Shown here piece by piece: positions 1 through 8,660 of a stretch of 64,000 nucleotides of DNA. Each line of letters begins with the position of its first letter. Within the stretch, counting starts at the first letter, position 1. Where the stretch lies: contig NZ_CP045178.1 of the NCBI RefSeq assembly GCF_009296025.1, forward strand, positions 3,534,001 to 3,598,000, written 5' to 3'. The stretch comes from Streptomyces tsukubensis (GTDB lineage Bacteria; Actinomycetota; Actinomycetes; Streptomycetales; Streptomycetaceae). The position numbers were made by a program, and so were the translations under genes. The notes beneath the pieces are model-generated. The model had not been told where the DNA came from. It worked only from the letters and a program-made list of their open reading frames with translations, and searched no databases.

Positions 1-2009
1 GCCGGCGGCTCCGCGATAGGGGTGGGGCGGGTGACGGCGAACAACTGCCAGTTGGAGTCGCCCCAGATCGCCTTCAGGTAGGGCTGACCCTTCTGCACGA
101 GTTGCCGTTCGCGCTCGCCGCCCTCGCCGTCCGGCGCGTCCTCCCTCGGCAGTACGACGTAGTGGACCGCCCAGCGGCCCAGCCACTCGTGGTAGTTGGC
201 CGAGTTCAGCGTGTTGTCGTAGAAGAGGGGGTTGAGCTTCATGTCGGCCTGCCGGTTCCAGCCGCGGGCCAGGTTCACGTAGGGCGCCAGGGCGGACGCC
301 TCACGGTGGCTGCGGGCCGGTACGACCTCCACGCGGCCCTTCTCCGCGCCCGCCACCTGCAACTGGTTCACCAAGGGCGCGAGCTCGCGTGCCCACGAGG
401 CGACGGGGGTGGTGTGCACGACGTCGACCACCGTCTTGCAGCCGACCCAGACCGTGAAGCCCGTGAAGGCGAGGACGACGGCATACCACTTGCGGGAGCG
501 CGGCACCGTGAACGGCAGTGCGGCGAGCAGGGCGACACCGGCGAACAGCATCACCAGCCGAGTGATGTTGCTGCCGATCTGCGAGCTGATCAGCCAGCTC
601 AGTACGACCCCCAGCGCGTACACCGCCGTGGTGATACGGACGGTGTGCCACCGCTTCGGTACGAGGACGAAGACCAGCACGGAGAAGACCAGCGGCAGCG
701 TGGCCGAACCGAACGACATCGGCTGCGTGCCCGAGAAGGGGAACAGCCACGCGGAGACCGCCACCACGAGCAGCGGCGCGATACCCAGCGCGTACGCACC
801 CGGCCGCCTCTTGCTGAGGAAGAGCGCCACGGCGACCAGGCCGACGTAGAGCCCCGCCACCGGCGACGCGGCGGTGGCGAGCCCGGCGAGCGGCGCAGCC
901 ACCACCGCCTTGCCCCACCGCTTGTGCCGCCAGCGGTGCGGCCAGCAGAACACCGCGGCGACGGCACCGATCCCGAACATCAGCCCCAGACCGAAGGTGA
1001 CCCGGCCCGACGCGGCGTTGCAGAGCAGGGCGAAGACTCCGGCGAGCGCCACCGGCAGGGGATTACGCACCCACCGGCCGCGCTGAAGGATCAGGGTCAG
1101 CAGCGCCGCGGAGACCGTGCCCGCCACCATCATCGTGGTCCGTACGCCGAGCACGTGCATCAGATACGGCGATACGACGCTGTACGACACGGGGTGCATG
1201 CCGCCGTACCAGGCGAGGTTGTAGGCGGAGTCGGGGTTGCGGCCGACGAACTCCGCCCACGCGTCCTGCGCGGCGAGGTCTCCGCCACTGTTCGCGAAAG
1301 TGAAGAACCAGATGAGGTGGAGCGTCGCGGCCACTGCCGTGGCGATGGTTACGGGGTTGCTGATGAACGCTCGCCAGCGTGTGGCGGGGCGACGGCGGGC
1401 CGGTGCCGATGGGGGTGGCGGAGTCGATGAGGGTGGCGGAATCGATGATGTTGTCGGGGTCGACGTACCGGTGGGGGGCTCGGACCCGGCCCCGGTTCCG
1501 CGGACCTCCGGGGGCTCCAAGGGCTCCGAGGGCTCCGCCACCGTCGGCTTCCCGGTCACTTCCGCCTGACCCTCCGGCTTCACAGCCCCCTCCGGATTCA
1601 CGGGTGCGGGCGGTGCGGGTGTGCTCACCGGCCTGTCCTGGACGGGAGCGGGCGTGGCTGTGGGCGCCGGAGTGGGCGCGGTGGCGGATGCCGGGGTGGG
1701 CGCGGGAAGGGTCCCGCTCGTGGCGCTCCCCCGGCGCCCCTCCGGGCCGCTGCCCGGACCCTGATCCGAGTGGCCCTGCTCCGAGTGGCCCTGCTCCGAG
1801 TGGCCCTGCTCCGAGTGGCCGTGTTGCGGGCCCGATTCGGCTTGCGTACGCGGGGTGTGGCGCTTGTGGGGGGTGTGGTCGCGCGGGGCGGCACCCTGGC
1901 GCGCCGGGGCGGCCGGGCGACCGCGAGGTCCCTGCTCGGCGTCGTCGGACCGCGTCGGCCCCGCAGTGGCCACTGAAGGCTCTCCCCGTGTCGTCCCCGG
2001 CAAGCGCAC
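1..2009 (-). CDS. Large polytopic membrane protein, C-terminus cut by left edge
   Basis: The reading frame is open from GTG at 2009 to the left edge, so the C-terminus and stop lie outside. The start is supported by GGAGGG five bases upstream. The first ~210 residues are disordered, rich in Pro, Ala, Gly and Thr, with an HSEQG pentapeptide repeat. From about residue 213 there are roughly ten hydrophobic segments separated by short basic loops, followed by a soluble stretch rich in W, Y and R near the edge. A segment containing 'YGGMHPVSYSVVSPYLM' precedes a run of membrane helices. The architecture resembles GT-C type membrane glycosyltransferases or related uncharacterised integral membrane proteins, but I see no decisive catalytic motif. 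It is transcribed in the same direction as the downstream side of the carboxypeptidase gene, 154 bases away, so cell-envelope work is plausible. Function is inference only. Confidence 0.75.
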   Translation of the reverse strand, partial: MRLPGTTRGEPSVATAGPTRSDDAEQGPRGRPAAPARQGAAPRDHTPHKRHTPRTQAESGPQHGHSEQGHSEQGHSEQGHSDQGPGSGPEGRRGSATSGTLPAPTPASATAPTPAPTATPAPVQDRPVSTPAPPAPVNPEGAVKPEGQAEVTGKPTVAEPSEPLEPPEVRGTGAGSEPPTGTSTPTTSSIPPPSSTPPPPSAPARRRPATRWRAFISNPVTIATAVAATLHLIWFFTFANSGGDLAAQDAWAEFVGRNPDSAYNLAWYGGMHPVSYSVVSPYLMHVLGVRTTMMVAGTVSAALLTLILQRGRWVRNPLPVALAGVFALLCNAASGRVTFGLGLMFGIGAVAAVFCWPHRWRHKRWGKAVVAAPLAGLATAASPVAGLYVGLVAVALFLSKRRPGAYALGIAPLLVVAVSAWLFPFSGTQPMSFGSATLPLVFSVLVFVLVPKRWHTVRITTAVYALGVVLSWLISSQIGSNITRLVMLFAGVALLAALPFTVPRSRKWYAVVLAFTGFTVWVGCKTVVDVVHTTPVASWARELAPLVNQLQVAGAEKGRVEVVPARSHREASALAPYVNLARGWNRQADMKLNPLFYDNTLNSANYHEWLGRWAVHYVVLPREDAPDGEGGERERQLVQKGQPYLKAIWGDSNWQLFAVTRPTPIAEPP
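1764..1820. repeat. 15-bp in-frame tandem repeat
   Basis: About four copies of a 15-base unit (tccgagtggccctgc) lie inside the disordered N-terminus of the membrane protein gene and encode the repeated pentapeptide HSEQG. The unit length is a multiple of three, so copy-number change would keep the frame. Confidence 0.8.
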
Positions 2010-2163
2010 CGGGTCCCTCCGGCGAACTCGCGGCGTACTGTCCCGTTCTGCCCCGATCCCGGCGACGCTAGCACGCGGGCCCGTAAGAGGGACCAGGGCG
2101 GTCACCTCTCACGGGCCCACGTCAGCCACCATGGGACGGCCTGCTCGGAGTGGGCCGGCGGGG

Positions 2164-5103
2164 CTAGCCGACGCGTGTCAGCTTCGCTCCGAAACCGGGC
2201 TCCTCAAGGCTCTGCTGGAGAGCCACAGGGACCTCCACCGCACCATTGGTACCGTCCCCGACCCGCAGGACACCGACCTTCGTGCCCGGCCCCGCGGTGT
2301 GCGGGATCGTCTTGCCGTCGTCGGCGAGTTCGAGCTTCACCGTCAGACCCGACCAGCCGACCGCGGTGACGTCCTTGGTGGCGACCACGGGCGTCGTCCC
2401 GCCGAGTCCGTCGTCGACGGTACCGACGACGTCCCCCTTCTTCACGACCTTTTTGGCCTCCAACTCACCCTGCGCCGCCTTGATGAGCTTGTCGCCCGCG
2501 GTCAGCGCGCCGGTCAGGATGGAGTTGTCGCTGGCGGCGGGGGGCTGGGCCAGTACCGCGCCGATGATGGTCCGCGTGGTACCGCCGACCTCCTTTGTCG
2601 CGGCGAACAGCAGGTTGCCTCCCGCGGCGGTGGTCGTACCCGTCTTGATGCCGACCGTGTTGTTGACCGGTACGAGCTGGTTCCAGTTCGGCTGGTTCTT
2701 GCCGTTGATGTCCTTGTACGCGGGCATCCTGACGACCTCGCGGAACAGCGGGTCCTTCATCGCCTTCTTCGCCAGCTTCACCTGGTCCTGCGCCGTGCTC
2801 ACCGTGGTCTTGGTGAGGCCGGAGGGGTCGGTGTAATGCGTGTTCTTCATACCGAGGCCCTTGGCGGTCGCGTTCATCTTGTCGACGAACGCGCTCTCAG
2901 AACCGGCGTCCCAACGGGCGAGCTGACGCGCGATGTTGTTGGCCGAGGCGATCATGATCGCCTGAAGGGTCTCCTTCTGGGAGAGCTTCTGGCCCTTCTT
3001 CACGTCGACCGTGGACTCGTTCTGCGCGGACTTGCCCGCGTCGTCCTCGGCCTTCTGGTCCATGGTGATCTCCGCGCCGTCCGAGCCCTTCTTGACCGGG
3101 TGGTCGCGCAGGACGACGTAGGCCGTCATCACCTTGGCGACACTCGCGATCGGCACCGGCTTCTGGGTGCCCGACATCCCGAACGTGCCCAGACCGTCGA
3201 CATCCATCGCGCCCTGGCCGCTGCTGGGCCACGGCATGTCCGGCTTGGCCCCTCCGAACGAGAAGGTCTCGTCGGCGGTGAGCGACAGCGTCGGATCGGG
3301 AAGCGGGCGGAAAGTCTGTACGACCGCGAAGACGATCAGCAGCAGAATGACCAGCGGGGTCCAGATCTTGAACCGCCGTACGGTCGTGCGCAGCCGGGTC
3401 TCCGCGGGCGCCGGCGTGTTGGTCAGCTCGGCCAGCAGATCGAGCGGGGGCTTCGGGGGCAGCGGCTGTTGCCGTGTCCCTTCGGAGAGCGCCTGGTCCT
3501 GGCCGGGCCACCCTTGTCCGGTCCGCCCCGGTACCGCGGAGGTGGCGCCGCCGGTGGCCGCCGCCTTCGGGTCGGAGGTGGACGGGGTCCCGGGGGACGC
3601 GGATTCCGCCGCAGCGCCCTTCGCGGTCGCACCCGTGGTTCCCGCCGCCGTGCCCTCGCCTGTCCGCGGCTGCTCCTTGGCCGCCCACTTCGGGGCGCCG
3701 CGCTCGGGCGAGGTTCGGTCGGAGGCGCGCTGCGGGGTGCTCCGCTCGTCCAGGGGTCGCAGCGGTACGAACTTGCTCGTACGCTCCGACTCCGACTCCG
3801 CGCCACGTCCTGAAGGCCCGCCCTTGGGGGCGCCGGCCTCGGTGCCGGTACCAGCGCCGGTGCCGCCCTTCTTCGTGCCCGAGTCCCCGCCCGTGCCCTT
3901 GGGACGGTCACTGAGATCGGACTTCGGGCCGCCCGGCGACTTCAGCGTGGTGGTCACGCTGTCCGGCCTGTCCAAGGGAGCGGTACTCACCTTGAAGGCG
4001 GTCGTCGGCTGGTCCACTGGGGCCGGGGCCCGGTCCGAACTGCGGCCGGGGCGCTTCCCGAACTGCACACCGGTGGATGTCTTGCCGGTGGAAGTCCTGC
4101 CCGACGGTACCCCGCCGGTAGGTGTCCCGCCGGAGGACGTCCCGCCTGTCGACGTCCCGCCCGACTGCTTCGCGGGTTCGTCCACCGGCCCCTTCGATCC
4201 CTTGGCGGGACCGTTCCCTGAGTCCTTCGAGGCCGGCGGGCCCGAGCCATCCTCAGCCGCGTCGCCGTCTGCTGCGGCGCTGCCCTTGGGGACCGCTTTG
4301 GAGTCCTTCTCCGGCTCCCCTGTCGAGTCGGCGCCTGCCTGCGGGCCTTTGGCCTTGGCCTTCGCCGCGCGTGTGGCCGCGATGGCCTTCGCCGCACCGC
4401 CCACGCCCTTGGACGGGCCTCCGCCCGCGCCCCGGGAGGGCGCCCCGCCTGAAGCCTTCTTCCGGTCAGAGACATGCGTACGGTCGGAGCCGTCTTCGTT
4501 GTCCGTGCCGTCCTGGCCGCCCGTGTCGCCCGTGTCGCCCGCGGGGGCGCTGTCCGGGCCCGAGCCCGTTTCCCGCTCCCCCGGCTTCCTCGGCTCCCCG
4601 GGCTTCCCCGCGCCCTCCGGCTCGTCCTCCTTGGCCACCCACGCGGCCACAGCGGCCCTCAGGCGCGCGTCGCCGCCTTCGGTGCCCTCCTGGCCCTCCG
4701 CGCCCTCGCCGGGGCCCGTGCCCGCGTTCTGGTCCGCGTCCCGGTCCTCCGGGCGGGGGCGCCGCTCCGCAGCGGTCGATTCACCCGAGGACGTACTCCC
4801 GTCCCGCGAGGCTCCGCCGGACTCCGTACCGGAACCGGAATCCCGCCGGGACGCCCCGCCGGACTCCGTACCGGAATTCGCCTCCGCGCGCGGAGAGCGC
4901 GGAATGTGCGGAACGTTTCGCTCGGCGCCGTCGTCCGTGGCGCCACCGCCCGCGCCCGCCGTCGAGAACACAGCCGTCGGCTGGTCGACACGGGCAGCGG
5001 AGTCGCGCGCTACGGCAAGCCGCGGATCACGCTCCTCCGGAGCGGGAGTCCGCTTCCCCGATGACTCCTGCTGCTTCGACCTGTCGGGGGACTCGCCCGC
5101 CAC
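2164..5103 (-). CDS. Membrane-anchored D-alanyl-D-alanine carboxypeptidase with long cytoplasmic tail
   Basis: Peptidase S11 family (low-molecular-weight penicillin-binding protein), removing the terminal D-Ala from peptidoglycan pentapeptides outside the membrane. The serine protease-like triad of motifs is complete: SVAK (nucleophile Ser near residue 654), SANN (near 718) and KTGTT (near 819). One membrane segment (about 580-600, LVILLLIVFAVVQ) separates a ~570-residue low-complexity N-terminus rich in Gly, Ser, Thr, Pro and charged residues from the extracellular catalytic half. At about 980 residues it is more than twice the usual family length. I chose GTG at 5103 because GGAGGAGG sits at the correct distance; ATG at 5118 in the same frame is possible. 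It is divergent from the GPP34 gene. From memory the S. coelicolor counterpart is SCO4439. The enzyme call is firm; a regulatory role for the tail, such as phosphorylation, is inference. Confidence 0.92.
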   Translation of the reverse strand: MAGESPDRSKQQESSGKRTPAPEERDPRLAVARDSAARVDQPTAVFSTAGAGGGATDDGAERNVPHIPRSPRAEANSGTESGGASRRDSGSGTESGGASRDGSTSSGESTAAERRPRPEDRDADQNAGTGPGEGAEGQEGTEGGDARLRAAVAAWVAKEDEPEGAGKPGEPRKPGERETGSGPDSAPAGDTGDTGGQDGTDNEDGSDRTHVSDRKKASGGAPSRGAGGGPSKGVGGAAKAIAATRAAKAKAKGPQAGADSTGEPEKDSKAVPKGSAAADGDAAEDGSGPPASKDSGNGPAKGSKGPVDEPAKQSGGTSTGGTSSGGTPTGGVPSGRTSTGKTSTGVQFGKRPGRSSDRAPAPVDQPTTAFKVSTAPLDRPDSVTTTLKSPGGPKSDLSDRPKGTGGDSGTKKGGTGAGTGTEAGAPKGGPSGRGAESESERTSKFVPLRPLDERSTPQRASDRTSPERGAPKWAAKEQPRTGEGTAAGTTGATAKGAAAESASPGTPSTSDPKAAATGGATSAVPGRTGQGWPGQDQALSEGTRQQPLPPKPPLDLLAELTNTPAPAETRLRTTVRRFKIWTPLVILLLIVFAVVQTFRPLPDPTLSLTADETFSFGGAKPDMPWPSSGQGAMDVDGLGTFGMSGTQKPVPIASVAKVMTAYVVLRDHPVKKGSDGAEITMDQKAEDDAGKSAQNESTVDVKKGQKLSQKETLQAIMIASANNIARQLARWDAGSESAFVDKMNATAKGLGMKNTHYTDPSGLTKTTVSTAQDQVKLAKKAMKDPLFREVVRMPAYKDINGKNQPNWNQLVPVNNTVGIKTGTTTAAGGNLLFAATKEVGGTTRTIIGAVLAQPPAASDNSILTGALTAGDKLIKAAQGELEAKKVVKKGDVVGTVDDGLGGTTPVVATKDVTAVGWSGLTVKLELADDGKTIPHTAGPGTKVGVLRVGDGTNGAVEVPVALQQSLEEPGFGAKLTRVG

Positions 5104-5306
5104 CGATGCCTCCTCCATACGCCGTGCGCCATGCGCTCAACCGGCCGTGCTGTCCGAACCATGTACCAGTGTCCTGTGTGAGGGCTTGGCCCACGTGATA
5201 GACGAGAACGACATACCTACTGGTTCCCTCACAAAGCACCCGCGTGCCCTCGACAGACCAATGTGAGAGGGGTCACCCTGTCAGACATCCACGCGGGGAG
5301 GCATGG

Positions 5307-6064
5307 ATGGGCAGGAGCCGCAGAACAATTCCGGAAGAGCTTCTGCTGCTCGCTCTGGACCCGGCCACGGGTACCACAGCGCAGCCGCAGTCGCTCGACC
5401 TCGGTCTGGCCGGCGCACAGCTTGTAGAGCTGGCACTGGCCGGACGGATAGCCCCAGACGGGGATCGTATCGCCGTGGTGGTGCCACGGCCGACCGGAGA
5501 TCCGACTTTGGACTGCGCACTGGAGTTGCTGCGAAGGCGTGGCGCCCCGGTACGCGCGGTGCACTGGATCGGCGGGCCCCGACTGGGGCTGCGCCAGACC
5601 TACCTCTCGCATCTGGAGCGGTGCGGCATGGTTCACGCCGTGCGGGCCAGATGTGCGGAGTGCTGCCGACCACTCGCTACCAGGCGACGGAGACGGCCAT
5701 CAGCAGGGAGATCAGATCCCGGCTGGACTCCGCGATCCGCACCGGCGTGCCGCCGGACCCGCGGACCGCGGCGCTCGCCGCACTGGCCCACGCGGTCGGA
5801 CTCGGCAAGCACCTCTACCCGGGGAACGAAGGGCGCTCGTCGCGCTCCCGCCTCCGGGACCTGATCAGGCACGACCCCATGGGCGGACTCGTCGCGCACG
5901 CCGTGATGGACGTCCAGAACGGCGTGGCGGCCCAGCCGCGCCGAAGCCCGGCACCGCAGCAGCAGGCGGCCCGGCAGACCTCGCGGGCGACAGCCGCACC
6001 GGAACCCGGAGGGGTACCGACGCAGCCACGCCACAGCAGTATGGCCAGGGTGCCCGCACACTGA
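5307..6064 (+). pseudogene. GPP34 (GOLPH3/VPS74-like) family protein, broken by a one-base deletion
   Basis: Translation from ATG 5307 (GGGGAGG just upstream) gives the opening 'MGRSRRTIPEELLLLALDP' typical of bacterial GPP34-domain proteins. It continues well to 'CGMVHAV' at 5642. The matching C-terminal half (AGQMCGVLPTTRYQA ... RLRDLIRHDPMGGLVAHAV) continues in the +2 frame and ends at 6064. The two halves join exactly if one G is inserted near 5642 (gccgtg-cgggcc read as gccgtg-gcgggcc). Read as written, the first frame runs into unrelated Arg-rich sequence. GPP34 proteins bind phosphatidylinositol-4-phosphate in eukaryotes; in Streptomyces they are paralogous proteins of unclear role. 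A sequencing error or a genuine inactivating mutation are both possible. The divergent partner is the carboxypeptidase gene. Confidence 0.85.
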
Positions 6065-6284
6065 CCCGAGCACCGCGCACCCCGGCCGCCGGTACGACGG
6101 ACACCCCGGCCCCACCGGCACAGGCACCGTCAGTACCGGCACACGCACCACCACGTCCGTGCGAACGGGCGGGCACCCACCGCCAACACCCCTTGTACGC
6201 ACGGCCGCACACCACTCACTGAACCCGCAGCACATTTCGGTGGGCGACACCCACCGGCAGGATTCGCACACCGGCTGTATCCGT

Positions 6285-6400
6285 GAAGACGCTGCATCCG
6301 TGTACACGCCGTACCCGTACGACCGCCGTACCCGTATCACCGCTGCACCCGCATCACCGCTGCACCCGTACGACCGTTGCACCCGCACACCCGTCAACGC
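6285..6400. repeat. Degenerate short repeats in a 577-base gap
   Basis: The gap 6065-6641 has no convincing gene. Between about 6285 and 6400 it holds imperfect 12-18 base repeats of the type cccgtaCgaCCGtt / cccgcatcaccgctg. Nothing else is recognisable apart from the region just upstream of the XRE gene. Confidence 0.5.
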
Positions 6401-6580
6401 CCCGGGACGACCGCGCCGTACCTCACTTCGCGGTCCGGTTCGGGAGCCGCTGGGTGGCGCGGGACGGTGGTGACGGCTCCCTCAGGACGAGGAAGCCGTC
6501 ATCCGCCGTCCCGCGCGCCCGCATATATCCATCGTTTCCCAGCGCTGCGTGCTCACTTGGTGGCACTCTGCTGAACAGCA

Positions 6581-6614
6581 GATACACAAAGTTCTGCGGA
6601 TACACGAAGTTCTG
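6581..6614 (+). promoter_or_regulatory. 16-bp direct repeat upstream of the XRE gene, candidate operator
   Basis: Two copies of gatacac(a/g)aagttctg with a single mismatch occupy 6581-6596 and 6599-6614. The period is 18 bases, close to two helical turns. The second copy ends 27 bases before the GTG start of the XRE regulator. Position and spacing suit binding by a dimeric HTH protein, perhaps the regulator itself. This is inference. Confidence 0.45.
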
Positions 6615-6641
6615 AGGAACGCAGCCGGAGGTGCACGTCCC

Positions 6642-7499
6642 GTGGCGTCCAACGTCAACCCCACCGTCAGGCGACGCCGCTTGGGCCAGGAGCTCCGCAG
6701 GCTCCGAGAGCTCAAGAACATGACAGCGGAAGAAGTGGCGGAGCGCCTGCTCGTGTCACAGTCGAAGATCAGCCGACTGGAGAACGGCCGCCGCAGCATC
6801 AGTCAGCGCGATGTGCGCGACCTCTGCGGCGTATACGAGGTCGAGGACCACCGCATCGTCGACTCGCTCATGCAAATGGCCAAGGACTCGCGCCAGCAGG
6901 GCTGGTGGCACACCTTCGGCGACATTCCCTACAGCGTCTACATCGGCCTGGAGACGGACGCGGCCTCGCTGCGCGTGTACGACCCGCAGGTCGTCCCGGG
7001 ACTGCTCCAGACGCGGACGTACGCCGAGGCGCTGGTGACCGGGGCCCTGCCGGAGACCGCGCCGAGCGACATCGACAAACGTGTCCAGGTGCGGATGCGC
7101 CGGCAGGACAGGGTCACGTCGCAGGAGAATCCGCTACGGCTGTGGACCGTGCTGGACGAGGCCACGCGGCGGCGGGTCGTCGGCAACAAAAAGCTCATGC
7201 GCGAGCAGCTCGACCGCATCGTGGAGATGTCCCACCTTCCGCACATCACCGTCCAGGTGATCCCCTTCTCCCTCGGAGCCCATCCCGGACTCAACGGGCA
7301 GTACGCGATCCTGGAGTTCCCCGACGCGTCGGATTCCAGCGTCGTCTACATCGAGGGCGTCACCAGCGACCTCTACCTGGAGAAGGCGAACGACGTGGAG
7401 AAGTACAGCGTCATGTACGAGCACCTTCGCGCCCAGGCCATGAACGTGGACCAGAGCCGGGAGTTCATCCTGGACATCGCGAAGGGCTACGCGCACTGA
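6642..7499 (+). CDS. XRE-family transcriptional regulator (partner of DUF397 protein)
   Basis: A 285-residue protein. Residues ~10-70 form a Cro/C1-type helix-turn-helix (EEVAERLLVSQSKISRLENG), followed by the C-terminal domain usual in the Streptomyces XRE-DUF397 group (WWHTFGDIPYSVYIGLE, QVVPGLLQTRTYAEAL, MSHLPHITVQVIPF). I chose GTG at 6642, with GGAGG ten bases upstream; upstream in-frame codons lack a ribosome site and run into promoter-like sequence. A perfect hairpin follows the stop codon. The DUF397 gene begins 394 bases downstream on the same strand. Proteins of this type (for example WblI- or BldB-linked and abaA-type loci) affect development and antibiotic production; the specific target here is unknown. 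Counterpart from memory: SCO4441. Confidence 0.9.
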   Translation: MASNVNPTVRRRRLGQELRRLRELKNMTAEEVAERLLVSQSKISRLENGRRSISQRDVRDLCGVYEVEDHRIVDSLMQMAKDSRQQGWWHTFGDIPYSVYIGLETDAASLRVYDPQVVPGLLQTRTYAEALVTGALPETAPSDIDKRVQVRMRRQDRVTSQENPLRLWTVLDEATRRRVVGNKKLMREQLDRIVEMSHLPHITVQVIPFSLGAHPGLNGQYAILEFPDASDSSVVYIEGVTSDLYLEKANDVEKYSVMYEHLRAQAMNVDQSREFILDIAKGYAH

Positions 7500-7591
7500 G
7501 CACACGGACGCGCATCGAGCTGGACCGCCCGCACTGAGCTGGGCCACGCGCATCGAACGGACTGACACCGCGAGAGGTGCCCACCGGTTTT

Positions 7592-7637
7592 CGGGGGCGT
7601 CGCGGGAGGCCGGAACCGGCCTCCCGCGACGCCCCCG
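7592..7637 (+). terminator. Perfect 22-bp hairpin after the XRE gene
   Basis: The arms 7592-7613 and 7616-7637 are exact reverse complements with only 'aa' between them, and are entirely GC-rich. It lies 92 bases after the stop and has no T-tract, as is usual for Streptomyces terminators. An unusually long perfect stem could also be an mRNA-stabilising structure. Confidence 0.7.
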
Positions 7638-7768
7638 CCGCCTGTGCGCGTGACGGTCGAAGGCACATCGGCGCCGGACGGTACACCCTCACCTCCGCGC
7701 ATGGAAGTCTCCTTTGGTATATGCCATCCGGTCGAGTGAACGGCCATCTCGTGAGCCGGAGTTCGCAG

Positions 7769-7803
7769 GTACCGTCCATTACGCCATTCCGTAACCGGTA
7801 CAC
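7769..7803. promoter_or_regulatory. Imperfect inverted repeat upstream of DUF397 gene
   Basis: The core is ttacg-ccattc-cgtaa (7779-7794), extended by ggtaccg on the left and ccggtac on the right. It lies about 90 bases upstream of the DUF397 start and could be an operator or part of the promoter. Confidence 0.35.
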
Positions 7804-7893
7804 CGCTTCAGGTGTCTCAGGTCACGGGCGTCACCGTCTCGGGTGTCCGCGTCGGTGAACGCATCAACCCACAGGCAAATAACCGGAGCAATC

Positions 7894-8097
7894 ATGGCGA
7901 TTCAGCAGGGTGTTACCCACTCTTGGACCAAGTCCTCCTACTCCACCGGCAATGGCGCGTGCGTCGAGGTCAAGTCCCCGGTGACGGCCGCCGTCGCGGT
8001 GCGTGACTCGAAGGTCGACGAGGGCCCGTCCCTCGCCTTCGAGTCGGGCTCCTGGAACACGTTCGTCACCACGGTCGCCAAGGGCGCCGTCGCATAG
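7894..8097 (+). CDS. DUF397 domain protein
   Basis: A 67-residue protein consisting of one DUF397 domain: 'WTKSSYSTGNGACVEV', then 'VAVRDSK' and the closing aromatic motif 'SWNTFVTTV'. ATG at 7894 has GGAG seven bases upstream. DUF397 proteins are nearly always encoded beside XRE regulators and several act as antagonists or partners of them; a toxin-antitoxin-like relation has been proposed for the group. Here the XRE gene is the upstream neighbour, separated by a hairpin and its own candidate promoter region, so the pair may not be cotranscribed. Confidence 0.9.
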   Translation: MAIQQGVTHSWTKSSYSTGNGACVEVKSPVTAAVAVRDSKVDEGPSLAFESGSWNTFVTTVAKGAVA

Positions 8098-8660
8098 TGG
8101 ATACGACGTGCCGCGGCTCGCGGCAGGCGTGATCCATCAAAGGAACAGCGATACCGCAGAACGCACCACAGCGGTACCGAAGTACCGAAGTACCGCAGAA
8201 ACGCGTCACCGCAGGAGCCCTCTCGACCGGTCCGCCGTCCTGGCCGAGGGGGCTCAGCCCTGTTCCGGGGCGGGCCAGGCCCGGCCCTCGGTCAGGGTCC
8301 AGTCGGACGCGGTTCGCCGCGTGCCGTGCGCGCTCAGGGCAGTTGATGCCTCTCTTCCAGCCGCGCGGGACCCGCATCCCGTGCGGCCTTGTCATGTCGC
8401 GGACCGTCAGGTGAAGCGCTCGCTCATGGTGTGCGGGCCGCCAAGTCGGCGACAACCGGCCGACAGGTCAAGAGCGAGTAAAATCGTTCTCCTTTCTGAC
8501 TTGCGTTCACATCCCTGACCCGAGAGGTCTTGACCGGTCCCCCCGCCCGGCGGTTCAATCCCCGAAGTCCCCGCTCCCGCACGGGGATCCGCCCTTTGAT
8601 CGTCCCGGCGAAGCGCTCGCCAGTTCATACCGGTTCACAAGGCGGACCCCTGGAGGGGGC
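8098..8660. other. Intergenic region without a supported gene
   Basis: A 563-base gap between the DUF397 gene and the symporter gene. There is a small direct repeat (accgaagt, near 8177-8193) and a stretch at 8460-8500 with lower GC (gagcgagtaaaatcgttctcctttctgac) that may hold the symporter promoter. Possible frames on the minus strand have no ribosome site or recognisable domain. Confidence 0.5.

Noticed and set aside
3134..5266. Long open frame on the plus strand opposite the carboxypeptidase
   Set aside because: Pro/Ser/Ala-only translation of the reverse of a disordered region; no domain or ribosome site.
5303..6064. Frame starting at ATG 5303 as the real GPP34 gene start
   Set aside because: Its first 113 codons do not match the family; only the part after 5642 does, and ATG 5307 in the other frame gives the correct N-terminus.
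8551..8600. ggttcaatccccg-like sequence resembling a tRNA T-arm
   Set aside because: No acceptor, D-arm or anticodon stem could be paired around it.
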